7,937 nt of DNA from Gammaproteobacteria bacterium. GTDB lineage: Bacteria; Pseudomonadota; Gammaproteobacteria; UBA6429; Thiohalophilaceae. The position numbers were made by a program, and so were the translations under genes. Where the stretch lies: the NCBI GenBank assembly GCA_003233255.1, contig QILH01000021.1:1-7937 (forward strand), in the 5' to 3' direction. Of the stretch, positions 4,804-7,937 are shown one piece after another. The notes under the pieces were generated by a model. That model worked only from the letters and a program-made list of their open reading frames with translations, did no database searches and was not told the DNA's origin. Within the stretch, counting starts at the first letter, position 1. Every line of letters starts with the position of its first letter.

Positions 4804-6237
4804 ATGATAAGGCGATTTCAATTTTTACTAATGATCAGCTTGATGTTATTCAGTATCAGCAAAATAAATGCAACTGCAGCATATCATTATGTTGTGCATA
4901 TACCTGAGCAATTAGATCATTTTTCTGTCGAGCTATGTTTTTCCTCTTCTTTACCTGATGCCATGTACCTTCCGGATGAAACAGCAAAGGATAATTTTCA
5001 GGCCTTGCAGCTTGTCCGGCAGCATAAAAGTTTTCCAGTCAGGCGATCAAATCGACGGCTTGACCTTAATGATGCCAGGCAAGGTGACTGTCTGCGCTAC
5101 AGGGCAGTATTCAACGGTAAGGTGACGCACCCCTGGTTTAAACAACGGCAATCACGCCATGAACAGATTCTTGTTAGCTTGAACCAGTGGATGTTGCAGC
5201 TGCCGGAGAAATACCAAACATCGGTGACTATTGACTTTCATTTGCCGGTTGGGTTTGAAGTGTCGGCACCAGGTAAATTAATTAGCACATCACAGGATAC
5301 CCGTGTATACCAGTTTCGCGCTCGGCCCTCAAACTGGGAAGGGCGTATAGCCGTTGGGCGATTTGACAAGGTTATTAAACGTGATAATGGCTCGAGAATC
5401 GAAATTTCTATTCTGCGTGCAAGAAAAAAAATTGATCAGGAAAAAATTATCAAATGGATCGATAAGAACATTGAGACATTGCAACAGATTTATGCTCAGT
5501 TTCCGGTTAAAGATTTACAAATCATTGTCGTACCGGTTAATAGCGATCGTGAGCCGGTTTCCTGGGGACAGGTAATGCGCGGTGGGGGTGATGCGGTTCA
5601 TCTATATATAGATCAAACCCGTTCGTATGATGAGTTTAAAGATGATTGGGTACTTATCCATGAACTTGGACACTTGTTACATCCGCGCATCAGTGATAAT
5701 GGCAACTGGTTTTCTGAAGGCCTGGCGAGTTATTATCAACATGTACTACGTGCCCGTACAGGAATGTTAACCAGAGAACAAGCCTGGAACAAACTCAATG
5801 CCGGGTTTGAGCGTGGCTTACGTGGCACATCACCGAATCGAACACTTGCCCAGGTCACGGAAACGATGATGCGAGATCGATCGTTTATGCGCGTTTACTG
5901 GAGCGGAGCGGCCATCAGTTTTTTGGCGGATACTCAACTGCGCGATGCAAGTCGCAATCAACAGTCGCTTGATACCGTATTACAAAAGTACAAACAATGT
6001 TGCTTACCGGTGGACAGGGCCTGGACGGCTTTCGAGCTTATGCAAAAATACGATCAACTTTCTAATTCAATAATATTTACTGAATTGTATAAACAAAATG
6101 TAGATTCTACGAAATTTCCAGATTTAAGTAATACTTATAAAAAACTTGGCTTACGCAGAAATTCTTCACAACTTGAAATTATGCCAGCTGCACCATGGAT
6201 TAAAATACGGCGTGATATTATGCAGACCAGAAAATAA
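4804..6237 (+). CDS. exported gluzincin-type zinc metallopeptidase
   Basis: A 477-residue protein starting with a signal peptide (MIRR, hydrophobic core about 6-19, probable cut near NATA, 22-25), so it is exported. The C-terminal half carries a complete gluzincin zinc site: HELGH (286-290) with H286 and H290 as ligands and E287 as catalytic base, then NWFSEGLASYY (301-311) with E305 as third ligand. The gap between H290 and E305 is 14 residues, shorter than the 18 of M1 aminopeptidases and closer to Peptidase_MA_2-like proteins. YWSGAAISFLAD (365-376) resembles the helix following the site in M1/M61 enzymes. The N-terminal half (about 26-190) appears to be beta-rich and its start (YHYVVHIP...HFSVEL) recalls M61 peptidases, but this is a weak resemblance. 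It ends 1 bp before the serine hydrolase gene, so the two are coupled. The substrate is presumably a peptide outside the cytoplasm. Confidence 0.92.
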   Translation: MIRRFQFLLMISLMLFSISKINATAAYHYVVHIPEQLDHFSVELCFSSSLPDAMYLPDETAKDNFQALQLVRQHKSFPVRRSNRRLDLNDARQGDCLRYRAVFNGKVTHPWFKQRQSRHEQILVSLNQWMLQLPEKYQTSVTIDFHLPVGFEVSAPGKLISTSQDTRVYQFRARPSNWEGRIAVGRFDKVIKRDNGSRIEISILRARKKIDQEKIIKWIDKNIETLQQIYAQFPVKDLQIIVVPVNSDREPVSWGQVMRGGGDAVHLYIDQTRSYDEFKDDWVLIHELGHLLHPRISDNGNWFSEGLASYYQHVLRARTGMLTREQAWNKLNAGFERGLRGTSPNRTLAQVTETMMRDRSFMRVYWSGAAISFLADTQLRDASRNQQSLDTVLQKYKQCCLPVDRAWTAFELMQKYDQLSNSIIFTELYKQNVDSTKFPDLSNTYKKLGLRRNSSQLEIMPAAPWIKIRRDIMQTRK

Positions 6238-6238
6238 A

Positions 6239-7654
6239 ATGAACCGATACTATTTAACGCTATTGTTCTGCATGGCGGTAACGCCAGTTATGGCGGCGGA
6301 TCCTTTTCAACCGTTGATTGAGCAGCTTGATTCGATCATTTCGCTTCAACATGTTCCTTCCTATTCATTGACAATCGTTAGCGCCAAAAAAGAGTTAATG
6401 CAACATACATCGGGCTTCAGTAACAGAAAGACGAATCAGAAGGCATCGGAACATACGCTGTATCGAATTGGCTCGATTACCAAGGCATTTACGTCTCTAG
6501 CGATGCTGCAATTACAGGAAAAAAGACTGCTGTCGCTAAACGATTCGCTAAAAGCACATGTGCCGGATGCACCGCTACGCAATGCATGGCAGGTGAAACG
6601 ACCGGTAACGATTGGACAATTGCTGGAGCATTCAGCAGGGTTATTAGATTTGGAAAAAACCGAGTTTGATAATAATAGTGCTAAACCGTTGTCGTTACGG
6701 GAAGGGATTTTTTTAAATTCAGGCCGAAAAGTAATGTGGCCAGCGGGTTTATTTTATTCGTATAGCAATGTCGGAGCAGGTTATGCGGCTTATATTTTAG
6801 AAACAAGGGTTAAACTATCTTACGAAAATTATATTAAGAAATTTTTATTTGTACCGCTAGATATGATGAGCGCGAGTCTATTACGTGATAACAGAACGGT
6901 TAAAAACCTGGCAACCGGGTACGATACCGACGGTCATACAGTAATACCGTACTGGCATATGTCATTGCGACCGTTTGGTGCGATTAATTCCAGCGCAAAA
7001 GAAATGGGACATTTTGTCAGAATGTTGTTGAATTATGGTTGCTATGAAGGGAGCAGGATCCTGTCCCGTGAATCGATTAAACGTATGGAACGACCTGAAA
7101 CAACGCTTGCTGCGCGAGCAGGGCTGAAGTATGGATATGGACCAGGAAATTATCAATACATCAATAATGGCGTTTTATTTCATGGTCACGGCGGTGATGG
7201 TGATGGATATCTTGCGCATTATGCCTATAGCCGTGAGTTAGAGGTCGGTTATTTTGTGGTGATTAATGCTTATAATTATTCGGCATTAAGAAAAATACGC
7301 CACGCTATCGAGAAAAATTTAACGCAGGGACATCGTCCAAACATACCCGCCGAAAAATTTCTATCTATGAAAGTGATGAAATCTCTAACGGGCACCTACA
7401 CCAGCATTACATATCGGTTTCCTTGGATAAGAGAAGAGGAAATAAAACAGGATCGAATATCGATTTATCTGCTGAACAAAACACTGATGATTAGCGCTGC
7501 AGATGGAAAAACGGAACCGCTGTATCATGTTGGGCAATCAACGTTTAGATCTCAGCAAGACCCGGTTGCAACAAGTATTTTTTTAAAACACAAAAACAGT
7601 CGATATTATATCAGTGATATTGGTAATTACGTTAAGCAGTATGATATTAAATAA
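6239..7654 (+). CDS. exported serine hydrolase, beta-lactamase/penicillin-binding-protein family
   Basis: From the ATG at 6239 it has 471 residues. The signal peptide ends at about PVMA (16-19), so it acts in the periplasm or outside. The class C beta-lactamase-like domain (about 23-360) has all three active-site motifs: S79-I-T-K82 in RIGSITKAF (nucleophile and general base), Y175-S-N177, and H317-G-G319 in HGHGGDGDGY, the usual HxG form of the third motif. A C-terminal extension (about 375-471, starting LTGTY) looks like the small beta-barrel domain often attached to these esterases and peptidases. Family members include D-amino-acid peptidases, esterases and beta-lactamases; HxG in place of KTG argues against true beta-lactamase activity. 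The frame is open from 6146, but that overlaps the peptidase gene. At 6239 the signal peptide begins cleanly and the gap to the previous stop is 1 bp. With no good ribosome site, translational coupling is likely. Confidence 0.94.
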   Translation: MNRYYLTLLFCMAVTPVMAADPFQPLIEQLDSIISLQHVPSYSLTIVSAKKELMQHTSGFSNRKTNQKASEHTLYRIGSITKAFTSLAMLQLQEKRLLSLNDSLKAHVPDAPLRNAWQVKRPVTIGQLLEHSAGLLDLEKTEFDNNSAKPLSLREGIFLNSGRKVMWPAGLFYSYSNVGAGYAAYILETRVKLSYENYIKKFLFVPLDMMSASLLRDNRTVKNLATGYDTDGHTVIPYWHMSLRPFGAINSSAKEMGHFVRMLLNYGCYEGSRILSRESIKRMERPETTLAARAGLKYGYGPGNYQYINNGVLFHGHGGDGDGYLAHYAYSRELEVGYFVVINAYNYSALRKIRHAIEKNLTQGHRPNIPAEKFLSMKVMKSLTGTYTSITYRFPWIREEEIKQDRISIYLLNKTLMISAADGKTEPLYHVGQSTFRSQQDPVATSIFLKHKNSRYYISDIGNYVKQYDIK

Positions 7655-7704
7655 AAATTACGCTTAACGGATCGGTTCTATCGCCGCAGCAAAATAACAT
7701 AACG

Positions 7705-7710
7705 TATTAT
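7705..7710 (+). promoter_or_regulatory. possible -10 box for the aldo-keto reductase gene
   Basis: TATTAT lies 19 bp before the ATG at 7730, which would leave a very short leader. The region at the expected -35 (7682-7687) does not match. The 75-bp gap after the serine hydrolase shows no terminator, so read-through from upstream remains possible. Confidence 0.25.
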
Positions 7711-7729
7711 TATTTACTCTGGAATGAAT

Positions 7730-7937
7730 ATGGAATATAGGAAACTTGGAAATACCGATATTGAAGTCAGTATCATTTGCTTAGGCACTATGACCTGGGG
7801 AGAACAAAACACACAGGATGAAGCCTTTGCACAAATGGACTATGCCATCGAGCAAGGAATCAATTTCTTCGATACGGCAGAATTGTATGCCATTCCCCCC
7901 AGAGCTGAAACGTATGGGAAGACCGAGACGATCATTG
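7730..7937 (+). CDS. tas: Tas-like aldo-keto reductase, N-terminal part (3' end outside window)
   Basis: The first 69 residues of an NADP(H)-dependent aldo-keto reductase, cut by the window edge. The opening MEYRKLGNTDIEVS, the GTMTWGEQNT segment (19-28), INFFDTAELYAIPPRAET (44-61) and GKTETII match E. coli Tas closely, including the PPR-ET-G insertion that distinguishes Tas from other members. Two of the four catalytic residues are visible: D48 and Y53. The family reduces aldehydes and ketones in the cytosol with NADPH; Tas was found as a suppressor of tyrosine auxotrophy, and its natural substrate is unclear. GGA (7721-7723) is 6 nt before this ATG. The in-frame ATG at 7724 abuts GGA, so it is less likely. 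It follows the exported hydrolases by 75 bp and need not share their function. Confidence 0.93.
   Translation, partial: MEYRKLGNTDIEVSIICLGTMTWGEQNTQDEAFAQMDYAIEQGINFFDTAELYAIPPRAETYGKTETII

Noticed and set aside
5354..5575. Plus-strand open frame of 73 codons
   Set aside because: Inside the peptidase gene in another frame; no independent support.
6146..6238. 31-residue N-terminal extension of the serine hydrolase
   Set aside because: It overlaps the end of the peptidase gene in another frame and would bury the signal peptide that begins at the ATG at 6239.
6962..7156. Minus-strand open frame of 64 codons
   Set aside because: Antisense to the conserved serine hydrolase domain; a shadow frame.
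6239..7654. True class C beta-lactamase resistance gene
   Set aside because: The third motif is HGG rather than KTG, and there is a C-terminal extra domain; both point to the wider esterase/peptidase group.

Overview
The window looks like chromosomal DNA from a gammaproteobacterium of moderate, slightly AT-leaning base composition. The last gene resembles Escherichia coli Tas, and the mix of a LysR regulator, DoxX, DUF502 and exported hydrolases fits that group. I cannot name a genus. No RNA gene, transposase, CRISPR array or phage gene is visible.

Layout. At the left edge is a possible 3' end of a plus-strand gene (1-72). It converges on a LysR-type regulator (96-935, minus), which is divergent from a DoxX-family membrane protein (1042-1575). 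Their 106-bp intergenic region holds a textbook LysR-type dyad (ATC-N9-GAT inside a 21-bp inverted repeat) placed correctly upstream of a perfect TATAAT. A strong intrinsic terminator follows doxX. Next is a small stand-alone FHA-domain protein with a lysine-rich tail (1721-2140). It converges, with a 2-bp gap, on a minus-strand pair: an unrecognised, probably helical-repeat protein (2871-3575) followed by a DUF502 inner-membrane protein (2143-2835).

Divergent from that pair is a run of three genes for exported enzymes: an amidohydrolase-2-type metal hydrolase with a signal peptide (3683-4588), a zinc metallopeptidase of the gluzincin type (4804-6237), and a serine beta-lactamase-like hydrolase (6239-7654). 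The last two are 1 bp apart and almost certainly translationally coupled. The amidohydrolase is separated from them by a 215-bp, structure-rich, non-coding stretch. The window ends inside a Tas-like aldo-keto reductase (7730 onward).

How they work together. LysR and DoxX form one regulatory unit. The helical protein and DUF502 form another, presumably envelope-related. The peptidase and the beta-lactamase-fold hydrolase form a third: both are predicted to be exported with intact catalytic motifs, which suggests joint processing of a peptide-like or cell-wall-derived substrate outside the cytoplasm. This pair is the most promising candidate for an undescribed function, but its substrate is not evident from sequence. 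The rest looks like ordinary chromosomal content.
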